Origin: Candidatus Bathyarchaeota archaeon
GTDB lineage: Archaea > Thermoproteota > Bathyarchaeia > Bathyarchaeales > Bathycorpusculaceae
Assembly (NCBI GenBank): GCA_029879735.1
Contig: JAOUPS010000002.1
Coordinates: 1 to 64,000, forward strand
Direction: 5' to 3'
Length of the DNA: 64,000 nucleotides
Part shown: one piece after another, positions 46,191 to 53,239 of the stretch
How positions within the stretch are numbered: the first letter of the stretch is position 1
Layout of the letters: each line of letters opens with the position of its first letter
Notes under the pieces: generated by a model
Told to the model about the DNA's origin: nothing
Database searches by the model: none
What the model saw: only the letters and a program-made list of their open reading frames with translations
Program-made: the position numbers and the translations under genes

Positions 46191-47255
46191 CTAAGAGAAA
46201 AAGTCATCGAGTTTCTTAACTTTTGGGTGAGGTTCAAATTTTATCGGTTTCACTCTAGGTCTTCCTTTCCGAGCAACTCTTTGTGTTACCTTCAATTCGT
46301 GCTTGGCTAGTTTCTTGCAAATAGTATGTTCAATCGAGGTTCTTGTCTTCAAGGCTGGGATAGGCACCAGCCAACTTTCAGGTTTTTGAACTGGTCTTCC
46401 GATTATTCTTAGGGCAAACATCGCCTCTAATGCTTCGGTAATCCAGCGTCTTCTAATCTGAATCGTCTTTACATCAGGTTGCTTCCAAGGTGGAAAAAGG
46501 ATTTTGGCTTTTTCGTAAATCATGTCTGTAGTAATTTCATAGACTCCGCTACGACGTTTGGGGTCTTGAAATTGAGAAAATACGTGTTGGATTAGCGTAA
46601 TCATTGTGTATTGAACCGGAGGTTTCTCACGGATGAAACTGAATGAAGACCTGAGATAAGTTAGAGATTCCTCTGGAAGTATCAAACCTGTTGGTTGCTG
46701 CATCATATTTTCTAAGGTCTTATTTCTAGTTTGACCATGGGCGCAAGATAGGATTAGGTGTTCTCTCCTCTCACCTCCTCTCGCAGCAGAAATAATCCAA
46801 GTCCAAACAGCGAAACCATCAGCCTTTAGAAAATCATAAGTCTGCTCTTTGGCAACTTCCATAATTGCAGTAAGGATTCTTCCTGAATCTTCGATATGGC
46901 AAACAAGAACAATATCATGATAGTCTACTCTACCAGTAGAGTTTTTCCATTGTGAGCAGGGAACTGCATACTTTTTGAGTTCTTTGACTTCTTTTTCAAG
47001 AAGTTCTTCTTTAAATGGAAAAGACCATTTCAGTTCAAATATCAATCCTTTTGTTCGACTGTCATATAGTGCCACTGTATCTGGTGTTATTTCATTTCCA
47101 TAATCGTTTTTCAGTTTTGTTTCAATTCCGACGTAGTCTACTACTAATGGTTTCTGCTTGAGAATGTGATAAATAGCTGAGAGTACAGCCACAGTGTCCG
47201 CATATCTTCTGTAAGCTCTAATATAATCCTGCTGAAGTGTCAGCAGACTTAACAA
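46191..47255 (-). CDS. PD-(D/E)XK nuclease-like protein of the insertion
   Basis: A 354-aa protein. P58-D59 in ITPDTVALY and E74-L-K76 in GLIFELKW give a PD-x14-ELK pattern on predicted beta strands, the active site of restriction-endonuclease-like enzymes. The middle contains aromatic-rich DGFAVWTWIIS, and the C-terminus is strongly basic with a winged-helix-like segment (IRRRWITEALEAMFALRIIG) before GRPRVKP. No closer family is recognised. It starts 5 bp after the stop of the 364-aa gene, so the two form an operon. It could be the element's cutting enzyme or a defence nuclease. Confidence 0.55.
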   Translation of the reverse strand: MLSLLTLQQDYIRAYRRYADTVAVLSAIYHILKQKPLVVDYVGIETKLKNDYGNEITPDTVALYDSRTKGLIFELKWSFPFKEELLEKEVKELKKYAVPCSQWKNSTGRVDYHDIVLVCHIEDSGRILTAIMEVAKEQTYDFLKADGFAVWTWIISAARGGERREHLILSCAHGQTRNKTLENMMQQPTGLILPEESLTYLRSSFSFIREKPPVQYTMITLIQHVFSQFQDPKRRSGVYEITTDMIYEKAKILFPPWKQPDVKTIQIRRRWITEALEAMFALRIIGRPVQKPESWLVPIPALKTRTSIEHTICKKLAKHELKVTQRVARKGRPRVKPIKFEPHPKVKKLDDFFS

Positions 47256-47260
47256 TCAAA

Positions 47261-48355
47261 CTACCTCGGCTTTACATCGACAATTTCGCCATCGCCCATA
47301 ATTTCTTGAATCTTGTCTACAAGTCTCCACACTGCAGAGGGTGTTGCGCGAGTGATTGGTGTTACAGTAATAGAGTCGCCTAGAATTGCGACACTGAAAG
47401 ATGACCCATCTTCATAATCACATAGGTCTGCAACAAAATATGGGTTTCCTCCATGAATAATGGAACATGAATAGGAATTGGCTATTTTCTTGCCGAAACG
47501 ACTTAGTTGCTCAGTTCGGAAGCCAAATGTATAACTTATTTGTAAGGGTCGCAGTTGTATTATCCCTTTCTCAACATTTCGTTCTCGTTTATCATAAAAG
47601 TTCTTTCGCTCAAGCCCATATTCTATCGCTTTGAACACAATGTTCTCATAAAACGCTGAAAAACTTCCAAACTTCAGCTTTGACAAGCCATTTCTTGCTA
47701 TTTGCGCCTTAAGAAGTATTGTATCATCTTCGCCCTTCAACACGAATTCCAGTTGGTTAACTTTGACTATGAACCCATCAGACAAGAGTCTCTTTATCTC
47801 TTCGTCCACATCTACATCCCACAATATCTCTGATCCTTTCTTTCGGGGGTAAACTCTTTCCTCGACAGTTTTCATTCTTTCTCTTTTAATGGTAAAGAAT
47901 GTTAGCGTCGTTTTACCTTGGCAAGCCTCTCTTATCATCTTCAAAAGCAAACGCATTTGAGAGTAATTGAGATATAACCTCGAAACAAATGGGTAGAGTT
48001 TGTTGAAGAATCTTTCCAAAACGTGCGCTACGAAATAGGATTCAGCATTCGTGAGAACTATCCAAACACCTTCGTGTCCAGCATCAATGATAACTTCTCT
48101 TCTCATCTCTCTCAGACCCATTGTTCTTTGAAGAGATACTCTATAAAGTTCTTCTCCAAGCGCTGCAACATTCACAAAATATGACTTAGAGAGCTTCTCT
48201 TCTTGAGATAGGATTTTTGGCAAATCTTCAACTTCTAAATCGGTGAGAAGGATAAGTGCCTTCAGAGCGGGTCGTTTTCGGCGAGTTGTGTATAATTTGT
48301 CATAATATAGATGCATACTCGTTCGGTCAAGGATATCAAAAGTTATATTCTGCAT
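47261..48355 (-). CDS. Unknown 364-aa protein, operon partner of the nuclease-like gene
   Basis: A 364-aa alpha/beta protein of no recognised family. Notable stretches are LKALILLTDLEVEDLPKIL, EVIIDAGHEGVWIVLTNAES, YVAHVLERFFNKLYP-like helix and the C-terminal FVADLCDYEDGSSFSVAILG. It has no P-loop, HTH or membrane segment that I can see. It lies 5 bp upstream of the nuclease-like gene on the same strand, so the pair is probably one functional unit. Confidence 0.55.
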   Translation of the reverse strand: MQNITFDILDRTSMHLYYDKLYTTRRKRPALKALILLTDLEVEDLPKILSQEEKLSKSYFVNVAALGEELYRVSLQRTMGLREMRREVIIDAGHEGVWIVLTNAESYFVAHVLERFFNKLYPFVSRLYLNYSQMRLLLKMIREACQGKTTLTFFTIKRERMKTVEERVYPRKKGSEILWDVDVDEEIKRLLSDGFIVKVNQLEFVLKGEDDTILLKAQIARNGLSKLKFGSFSAFYENIVFKAIEYGLERKNFYDKRERNVEKGIIQLRPLQISYTFGFRTEQLSRFGKKIANSYSCSIIHGGNPYFVADLCDYEDGSSFSVAILGDSITVTPITRATPSAVWRLVDKIQEIMGDGEIVDVKPR

Positions 48356-48491
48356 AAAAGACCCACTTTCTTCCCCTTCCTGTTTTACATCATATTCTCT
48401 TATTAAAGGTGCTGCATTAAGCCTTTTTGGTGCGTGCCACGCGCTACTGTTGAAACTATCAACCTAGGGATTTTTGAACTTTTCATAAATC

Positions 48492-48785
48492 TCAAGAGTC
48501 TTTAATCAACTTGTCAGTTTTCCCTACTTTCAACAAAATCTTAGGCTTGTCCTTATTGTTTTTCTTGCTAATACGTAGAGTTAGCTGTCCCTCTTTCATT
48601 TGAAAAACCACCCATCTCACACATTCATACAAACTGAACAAGATCTTCGTAATAGATCTCCAAGAAAGATACCTATTGAAGACAACATGATAGTTCTTCC
48701 TACTTGACCTAATCAGCAGGAAACCTTCCAGCCTATGCTGTTTCATTAAAGTCTCTGCTAACCATAAAGCTTTTCTAAACTTCAT
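48492..48785 (-). CDS. Hypothetical protein of the insertion
   Basis: A 97-aa basic protein (IRSSRKNYHVVFNRYLSWRS, LTLRISKKNNKDKPKILLKV). Similar short basic proteins occur in archaeal integrated elements; the pattern S-x-K/R-N-Y-H-V-V-F may contact nucleic acid. Function unknown. A GCGCGCGC block lies nine bases before its ATG. Confidence 0.55.
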   Translation of the reverse strand: MKFRKALWLAETLMKQHRLEGFLLIRSSRKNYHVVFNRYLSWRSITKILFSLYECVRWVVFQMKEGQLTLRISKKNNKDKPKILLKVGKTDKLIKDS

Positions 48786-48793
48786 GTTATCTA

Positions 48794-48801
48794 GCGCGCG
48801 C
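48794..48801. repeat. GCGCGCGC block 5
   Basis: GCGCGCGC in the context CTAGCGCGCGCTTG, immediately upstream of the 97-aa gene; CTAGCGCGCGCTT recurs exactly at 52224-52236. Confidence 0.8.
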
Positions 48802-48864
48802 TTGATATTATGGGCTCGCGCTCTGGAGTCCCGTTCAGGAGGAATAGAGGGGAAGCCACTTCCG

Positions 48865-49536
48865 CTAGTATCGTGTCCAATAATAAAGGTCTATGAATTG
48901 TCCGTAGGGAACAATAGAGTCTGTTCCATACTCTTTCGAAGAGATTTTCTTAAAGAGATCTACTGTTTCAGGTTGCTGTTTCAAGCTATCCTGAAATCTA
49001 ATCATAACTTTCTTCCACTTTTCAAGTGTCCAATAGTTATTAGTTATACCTGAAACGTGGAACCTCGGCATACGCTTTCTCACCACTGAATCAAAGGCGA
49101 GTGTTTGCCCCCACAGAAACATCAACGGTTTGGTTGTTGCCATAGCTAGATAATATCCGCCCGCGTTCTTTTCAAATGTCTTGACCCAGCCAAGCTCATG
49201 CCAAATCAACTCTAGTGGTTCATTAGGTACCTCATTAAATTCTAGCAAACTGTATTTTCTGATTTGACTATAAGCTTCCCGAATTATTTGAAGTGAGTCT
49301 TTTAGTCTGCCAACTAACTCAGCGAAGCTGTTTGGACGATGCCATTGCCATATTTTAAGAGTCTGACCTAATCTAGTGAAAGTTTCCTCAAAATGTTCAC
49401 CATCTAGAATATGTTTGCTATCATTTTCTGTTCTGAGTTTACTCTTCCAGAATTCACCAAAGCAGTAAGGGTAAGATTGATAATCAAACCTTTTGAAGTA
49501 TTGAAATCTAATCTCAAATTCCTTCAGATTGATCAA
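48865..49536 (-). CDS. Unknown 223-aa protein of the insertion
   Basis: A 223-aa aromatic-rich protein. TTKPLMFLWGQTLAFDSVVR near 150-170 is reminiscent of a motif in proteins distantly related to HhH glycosylases (K-LHFL-P---DS-V), but this is weak. Otherwise no family recognised. It lies between two genes of the insertion with 36 bp to the surface-protein gene. Confidence 0.5.
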   Translation of the reverse strand: MINLKEFEIRFQYFKRFDYQSYPYCFGEFWKSKLRTENDSKHILDGEHFEETFTRLGQTLKIWQWHRPNSFAELVGRLKDSLQIIREAYSQIRKYSLLEFNEVPNEPLELIWHELGWVKTFEKNAGGYYLAMATTKPLMFLWGQTLAFDSVVRKRMPRFHVSGITNNYWTLEKWKKVMIRFQDSLKQQPETVDLFKKISSKEYGTDSIVPYGQFIDLYYWTRY

Positions 49537-49572
49537 CTATTACCCTCTAATTCACACAGCGTGCGCTAAGTT

Positions 49573-50436
49573 TTATTCAGTTGTTGGTGTAGATTCAGGT
49601 TTTCTCACCGCGAAATAGACGGTTGTAGCTACGAGTATCATTGTTGCTGCTATGAGGATATAGTTGAAATTCCGAGTCATGTTTAGGTCATCTATTAGGG
49701 TGTCATAATCTTCTTGGAGACCATTGTAATAGGCAGTAAGCAAACCATAGTCTTCTTGCAAATTGGCACAGTCAGACTGAAGTCGGCTATATATGTTGGA
49801 AAGTTCAGAGTATGTGGAATCAAGACTCTCATAGTCATTCTCAAGTCGGTAATAGCTAGAATTAAGAGAGTTGAAGTTGGTTGCTAAAATAGAATAATTG
49901 CCTAAGAGGTTATTGTAATTGTCTGAAACTGAGTTATAGTCGTTCAAAAGTTCGTTGTAGTCAGCTGATAGAGTATTGTAGTCAGCGAGCAATGAATTGT
50001 AATCATTTAGTAGGTCGTGGTAGGTAGCATTCAACGAGATGAATTCTTCACAGGGAAAATACTCTATGATTTCGAAACTCAATGTGAAGTTCTCTTGAAC
50101 ATAGTAGTATTCGCCGTCCCAATACTTCCACCAGATTTGCAACGAAACTGTGTGATTTCCAAGATTTGAGTATGGTAACTGATTTGGTGGATTGAAATAG
50201 ATGTCAAATCCATTAAAATCTTCATAGAAGTTTTCTTGATATGTTCCAACAAGGATATCGTCCCAAAATAGGTAGAGTTCCCCTCCTATTCCACGAACTT
50301 GCAAGTATATGTTTGTGAAAACGCTTCCCTGTGGTGGATAAAGTGCAGCCGATGACTGAGCAGTCCCTTTCGGAATTATTAAAGCCATCATCAATAACGC
50401 TAGAGGTACGACCCAAAGCTCACGTGCTAATTTCAC
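49573..50436 (-). CDS. Membrane-anchored surface protein with coiled-coil stalk
   Basis: A 287-aa protein: signal peptide (LWVVPLALLMMALIIPKGTA) at the start, a beta-rich extracellular domain to about 145, then a regular Asn/Tyr/Leu heptad stalk (YNTLSADYNELLNDYNSVSD and on) to about 250, and a C-terminal transmembrane helix (YILIAATMILVATTVYFAV) with a short tail. Similar stalked surface proteins are common in these archaea. On a mobile insertion it could act in adhesion or superinfection exclusion; this is speculation. Confidence 0.7.
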   Translation of the reverse strand: MKLARELWVVPLALLMMALIIPKGTAQSSAALYPPQGSVFTNIYLQVRGIGGELYLFWDDILVGTYQENFYEDFNGFDIYFNPPNQLPYSNLGNHTVSLQIWWKYWDGEYYYVQENFTLSFEIIEYFPCEEFISLNATYHDLLNDYNSLLADYNTLSADYNELLNDYNSVSDNYNNLLGNYSILATNFNSLNSSYYRLENDYESLDSTYSELSNIYSRLQSDCANLQEDYGLLTAYYNGLQEDYDTLIDDLNMTRNFNYILIAATMILVATTVYFAVRKPESTPTTE

Positions 50437-50607
50437 TTTACATACACTCCATGATTAGTATTCTATGAATGAGAATAATAGTCTTTCTCCCGACAAGGAT
50501 GGACACAAGAACACTGAATCTAGCTCATATTCTCAAAATCTTTCCGATGTGGGCTTATTTCTACGAAAAAGCTCAAAAGTGCAAAGAAAATGGTTAAACT
50601 TGTAATT

Positions 50608-50616
50608 CGCGCGCGC
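50608..50616. repeat. GCGCGCGC block 6
   Basis: CGCGCGCGC preceded by AATT and followed by ATTTTAAAG, in the 298-bp gene-free right end of the insertion (50437-50734), which otherwise is AT-rich with no feature beyond a TGTTACA motif. Confidence 0.8.
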
Positions 50617-50734
50617 ATTTTAAAGACTCCAGATTTTTGTTTACCCATACAAAACCATTCTAAGAAACTTTATAGTGTTACATTGATATTTATCTCTTCC
50701 ATTAAAAAATGTTGAATAATGTCACAAACGTGTT

Positions 50735-51230
50735 ATGCGTAATCTGCTAATAGGCAGCGTTTGTAGTCTTCCGTTTAGGGATGATTCCTTTGACGTTACG
50801 ATTAGTGTGGGGCTTCTTCATCTGAAGGATTGGAAGGTTGCGTTGCGGGAGATGTCGAGGGTTACTAGAAAGTTGTTTGTGTCTGTTATACGTAGGAGGA
50901 AGAGTCGCTAGTGAGGAATATAGAGGTTTACTTGTTGAATATGGATGGAAGTTTCCTCAGCTTGGGATAGCGGAGCGGGAATTAGGGACAATACTTAAGC
51001 CAATTAAGTCGATAGATGTTACCACTTATGAGGTTAGTGTGAGGGAGAGCTTGTCTTTTTTGGAGCGGAAGGCATATTCATATCAGTGGGATGTCCCTGA
51101 AGAAACACACAGGCGAGTTATACAGCAACTTAAAACAAGGTGTTTTCCTGAGGCATACTCTGTGAAGGTTGAAGTTTTGATATGGAACATAAAAACTATA
51201 TGTGATCTCGTTCACTGGCGTAAGGATTAG
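50735..51230 (+). pseudogene. C-terminal piece of the split methyltransferase, with a frameshift
   Basis: Codons 50735-50911 encode RNLLIGSVCSLPFRDDSFDV, TISVGLLHLKDWKVALREMS and RVTRKLFVSVIRRRKSR, the middle of a class I methyltransferase. A stop then appears, but the sequence resumes in another frame (EEYRGLLVEYGWKF, LSFLERKAYSYQWDVPEE) to the TAG at 51230. Dropping one T near 50909 joins the two (CGC AGT GAG GAA TAT). The gene is therefore both split by the insertion and frameshifted. Confidence 0.8.
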
Positions 51231-51306
51231 GCGAAATGCAATTTTAATTGTTTGTTGCAAAACTGTTTTTATGTTAGGCTCGAAACTATGCATTCGAGGT
51301 GTAGGG

Positions 51307-52026
51307 ATGTGGGTTGAGGCTGTGCTTTTTGATTTGTTTGACACTTTAGTTCTGCTTGAGAGTGATGAAGTTTTCTATTCGCCTTGTCTTAGGAGACTTC
51401 ATGGATTTTTAGCTAGAGAGGGGATTAACGTTCCCTTTGAAGATTATAGACGTGTTTATTTTGAGGTTAGGGATAGGATTTACGCTGAAACTGAGAAGAA
51501 TTTAGAAGAACCACATTTTAACGTTCGTGTTTCTCAGACGTTACAGCAATTTGGATATGATTTTGATGTTTCGAACCCTTTCGTTACTGGGGCTACCATG
51601 GCTTTTGCCAATGAGCTTATGCATTATGTGCACTTAGACGTTGACACTGTTGATGTTTTGCGTAAATTGCGTGGAAGATATAGGTTGGGACTTGTTTCTA
51701 ACTTTGCCATTCCCGAGTGCGCTTGGAAGCTTTTGGACAAGTTTGGTTTGAAAGGATTTTTTGATGTTGTCTTGGTTTCCGGTGAGATCAATAAGCGTAA
51801 ACCTAGCCCCGAGATTTTTGAGAGGGCGTTGAACGCTTTGGGTGTAGATACTTCAAGAGCGGTTTTTGTTGGTGATACGATTGGCTTGGATGTTAAGGGC
51901 GCCAAAAATGTTGGGATTAGTCCTATCCTGATCGAGAGGAGACCTATAGAAAGGATTATGGATGTTAAGCCAGATGAAGTCATCAGAAGTCTAAGGGAAC
52001 TGTTGGTTGTGCTTGAGGAGTGTTGA
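51307..52026 (+). CDS. HAD-superfamily hydrolase
   Basis: A 239-aa protein from ATG 51307, with GAGGTG five bases upstream; an earlier ATG at 51202 would overlap the methyltransferase remnant. HAD motifs in order: DLFDTLV (nucleophile Asp), LGLVSNFAIP (motif II), KRKPSPEIF (Lys) and VFVGDTIGLDVKGAKN (motif IV). A phosphatase of unknown small-molecule substrate. Confidence 0.85.
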   Translation: MWVEAVLFDLFDTLVLLESDEVFYSPCLRRLHGFLAREGINVPFEDYRRVYFEVRDRIYAETEKNLEEPHFNVRVSQTLQQFGYDFDVSNPFVTGATMAFANELMHYVHLDVDTVDVLRKLRGRYRLGLVSNFAIPECAWKLLDKFGLKGFFDVVLVSGEINKRKPSPEIFERALNALGVDTSRAVFVGDTIGLDVKGAKNVGISPILIERRPIERIMDVKPDEVIRSLRELLVVLEEC

Positions 52027-52057
52027 TGGGGCGATAATAACGTATGATACAAGTGAT

Positions 52058-52074
52058 AGTGGAGATATCTTCCG
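52058..52074 (+). repeat. Dispersed GGAGATATCTCC-family repeat, copy R2 (partial)
   Basis: AGTGGAGATATCTTCCG matches the first 17 bases of the family with one change; the C/T-rich tail is not conserved. It lies 31 bp after the HAD gene. Confidence 0.55.
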
Positions 52075-52226
52075 AAGTAGCCCTATCTATGGTGCGACTT
52101 CCACTTTATACAATGTACTTCGCAACTCATAAGATCCTATGGAAAATGGTTTTAGACTTCGTTAATGTTCTGTAGACTACATTGTAGACGTTGTACCAAA
52201 GATTTAAGGATCAAGTTGTGTTGCTA

Positions 52227-52234
52227 GCGCGCGC
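52227..52234. repeat. GCGCGCGC block 7
   Basis: GCGCGCGC in CTAGCGCGCGCTTCTAAG, about 50 bp before the flavin reductase gene start. Confidence 0.8.
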
Positions 52235-52285
52235 TTCTAAGTGAATTTTATAACTTGCTTGAAACAATAATACCGGGGTGGTGTT

Positions 52286-52909
52286 TTGGTTAAGGTTGTC
52301 ACTTTACCACCAAACAAAGAAACGCTCACATTGCTGAACTTGAAGCCAACGGTAATAATAACAACTGTAGGAAAAGACGGGTCAACAAACGCAGCGCCTT
52401 ACAGTCGATTCTCAATTGTGGACTACAATCCACCTCAGGCTCTGTTATCAACCAACATGAAACGTGACACCTACAGAAACATTTTGGAAACAAAAGAATT
52501 CGTTATCAACTATCCCGGCACCGATCTATTGAAGCAGATATGGGTAACCAGCAAACATTTTCCATACGGAGTCGGTGAACTTGAAAAAGCAAACTTGACG
52601 GGATTTCCTTCCGAGAAGGTGAAGCCTCCACGAATAAGAGAATGCAAGGCTCATATAGAATGTAAAGTCCTTTGGACCAAGCCCATCGGATCAAGTTGCG
52701 TCGTCTTAGGAGATATTGTTTCAATATCTGCTAGCACTATAATGGAACAGCTTGAGACAAGACAAAAAATGATCAGGCTGAATCCACCGCTTTATTTTGC
52801 GTTCCAAGAGGACGAAATGACAAGAAAGTGGATGTTCGCCGAAATAGGAAAGATACACACCATAACTGAAAAAGACGAGGAAATTCAAGTTACAAGCGAG
52901 CGCCTCTAA
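52286..52909 (+). CDS. Flavin reductase-like FMN-binding protein
   Basis: A 207-aa split-barrel flavoprotein: LKPTVIITTVGKDGSTNAAP followed by YSRFSIVDYNPPQALLS and FVINYPGTDLLKQ, the FMN-phosphate and ring contacts of the family. TTG start preceded by GGGGTGGTG. It may reduce flavin or act as an electron carrier; near HdrA and F420-type genes. Confidence 0.85.
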   Translation: MVKVVTLPPNKETLTLLNLKPTVIITTVGKDGSTNAAPYSRFSIVDYNPPQALLSTNMKRDTYRNILETKEFVINYPGTDLLKQIWVTSKHFPYGVGELEKANLTGFPSEKVKPPRIRECKAHIECKVLWTKPIGSSCVVLGDIVSISASTIMEQLETRQKMIRLNPPLYFAFQEDEMTRKWMFAEIGKIHTITEKDEEIQVTSERL

Positions 52910-52954
52910 TTAGCACCTATATCATCAGCAACCGTTTCAATGATAACGCGTGTA

Positions 52955-52986
52955 AAAAATGGGAGTTTGCGGGAGATATCTCCACT
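52955..52986 (-). repeat. Dispersed GGAGATATCTCC-family repeat, copy R3
   Basis: On the minus strand this reads AGTGGAGATATCTCCCGCAA, then ACTCCCATTTTTT; the first 20 bases equal copy R1 exactly. Confidence 0.75.
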
Positions 52987-52990
52987 TATC

Positions 52991-53014
52991 TTGGGTTCAA
53001 ATCCCCGCGACCCA
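52991..53014 (+). other. tRNA 3'-end-like fragment
   Basis: TTGGGTTCAAATCCCCGCGA followed by CCCA has the T-loop TTCAAAT and acceptor-like tail of a tRNA, but only three T-stem pairs form and no matching 5' acceptor (GGGTCGC) is found upstream. It resembles a tRNA end left by an integration event. Confidence 0.35.
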
Positions 53015-53067
53015 TAAGAAATTCCGGCGGATGTTGCTGGCAAACTCGCGCGCACAATCTCAAGCTT

Positions 53068-53110
53068 AGTAGTTGTTATTTTTTTCCTACGAGAAGAAAA
53101 AACAACTACT
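53068..53110. terminator. Bidirectional hairpin with T/A tracts
   Basis: AGTAGTTGTT (53068-53077) pairs with AACAACTACT (53101-53110), and the stem continues through T7/A6 tracts around a short loop. It lies between convergent genes and would give a U-tract on both strands. Confidence 0.5.
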
Positions 53111-53239
53111 ACAATCTTCTAGCCTTCCATCTTATGGTAACTACGCTTTTATACCATATGTGCTGTGAATTGACACACTTGTTTTGCTGAGCAAGCTTGC
53201 GAAATTCGTGTGCGCGGCTCTACAGTTTGTGTCTTCTTT

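Larger units (their letters stand above)
45548..50738. mobile_element. 5.19-kb insertion splitting a methyltransferase gene, unclassified
   Basis: The borders are set by the interrupted gene. Left host sequence ends GGGGA-ATGC and right host sequence resumes ATGC-GTAATCTGC. Removing one ATGC plus the DNA between gives GGA ATG CGT AAT, a seamless methyltransferase frame. ATGC (45548-45551 and 50735-50738) is thus a 4-bp target duplication or recombination core. No obvious terminal inverted repeat was found. Six genes, all on the minus strand, fill the insert; none is a recognisable transposase or tyrosine/serine recombinase. One has PD-(D/E)XK nuclease motifs. Left-end TGTAACA motifs recur once near the right end. 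Confidence 0.75.
52910..53239. other. Convergent intergenic region with repeat, tRNA-like end and hairpin
   Basis: This 330-bp gap between converging genes carries repeat copy R3, a 24-nt tRNA-3'-end-like sequence, a near-GCGCGCGC block (CGCGCGCAC at 53047-53055) and a long T/A hairpin. No gene was seen. Confidence 0.6.
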
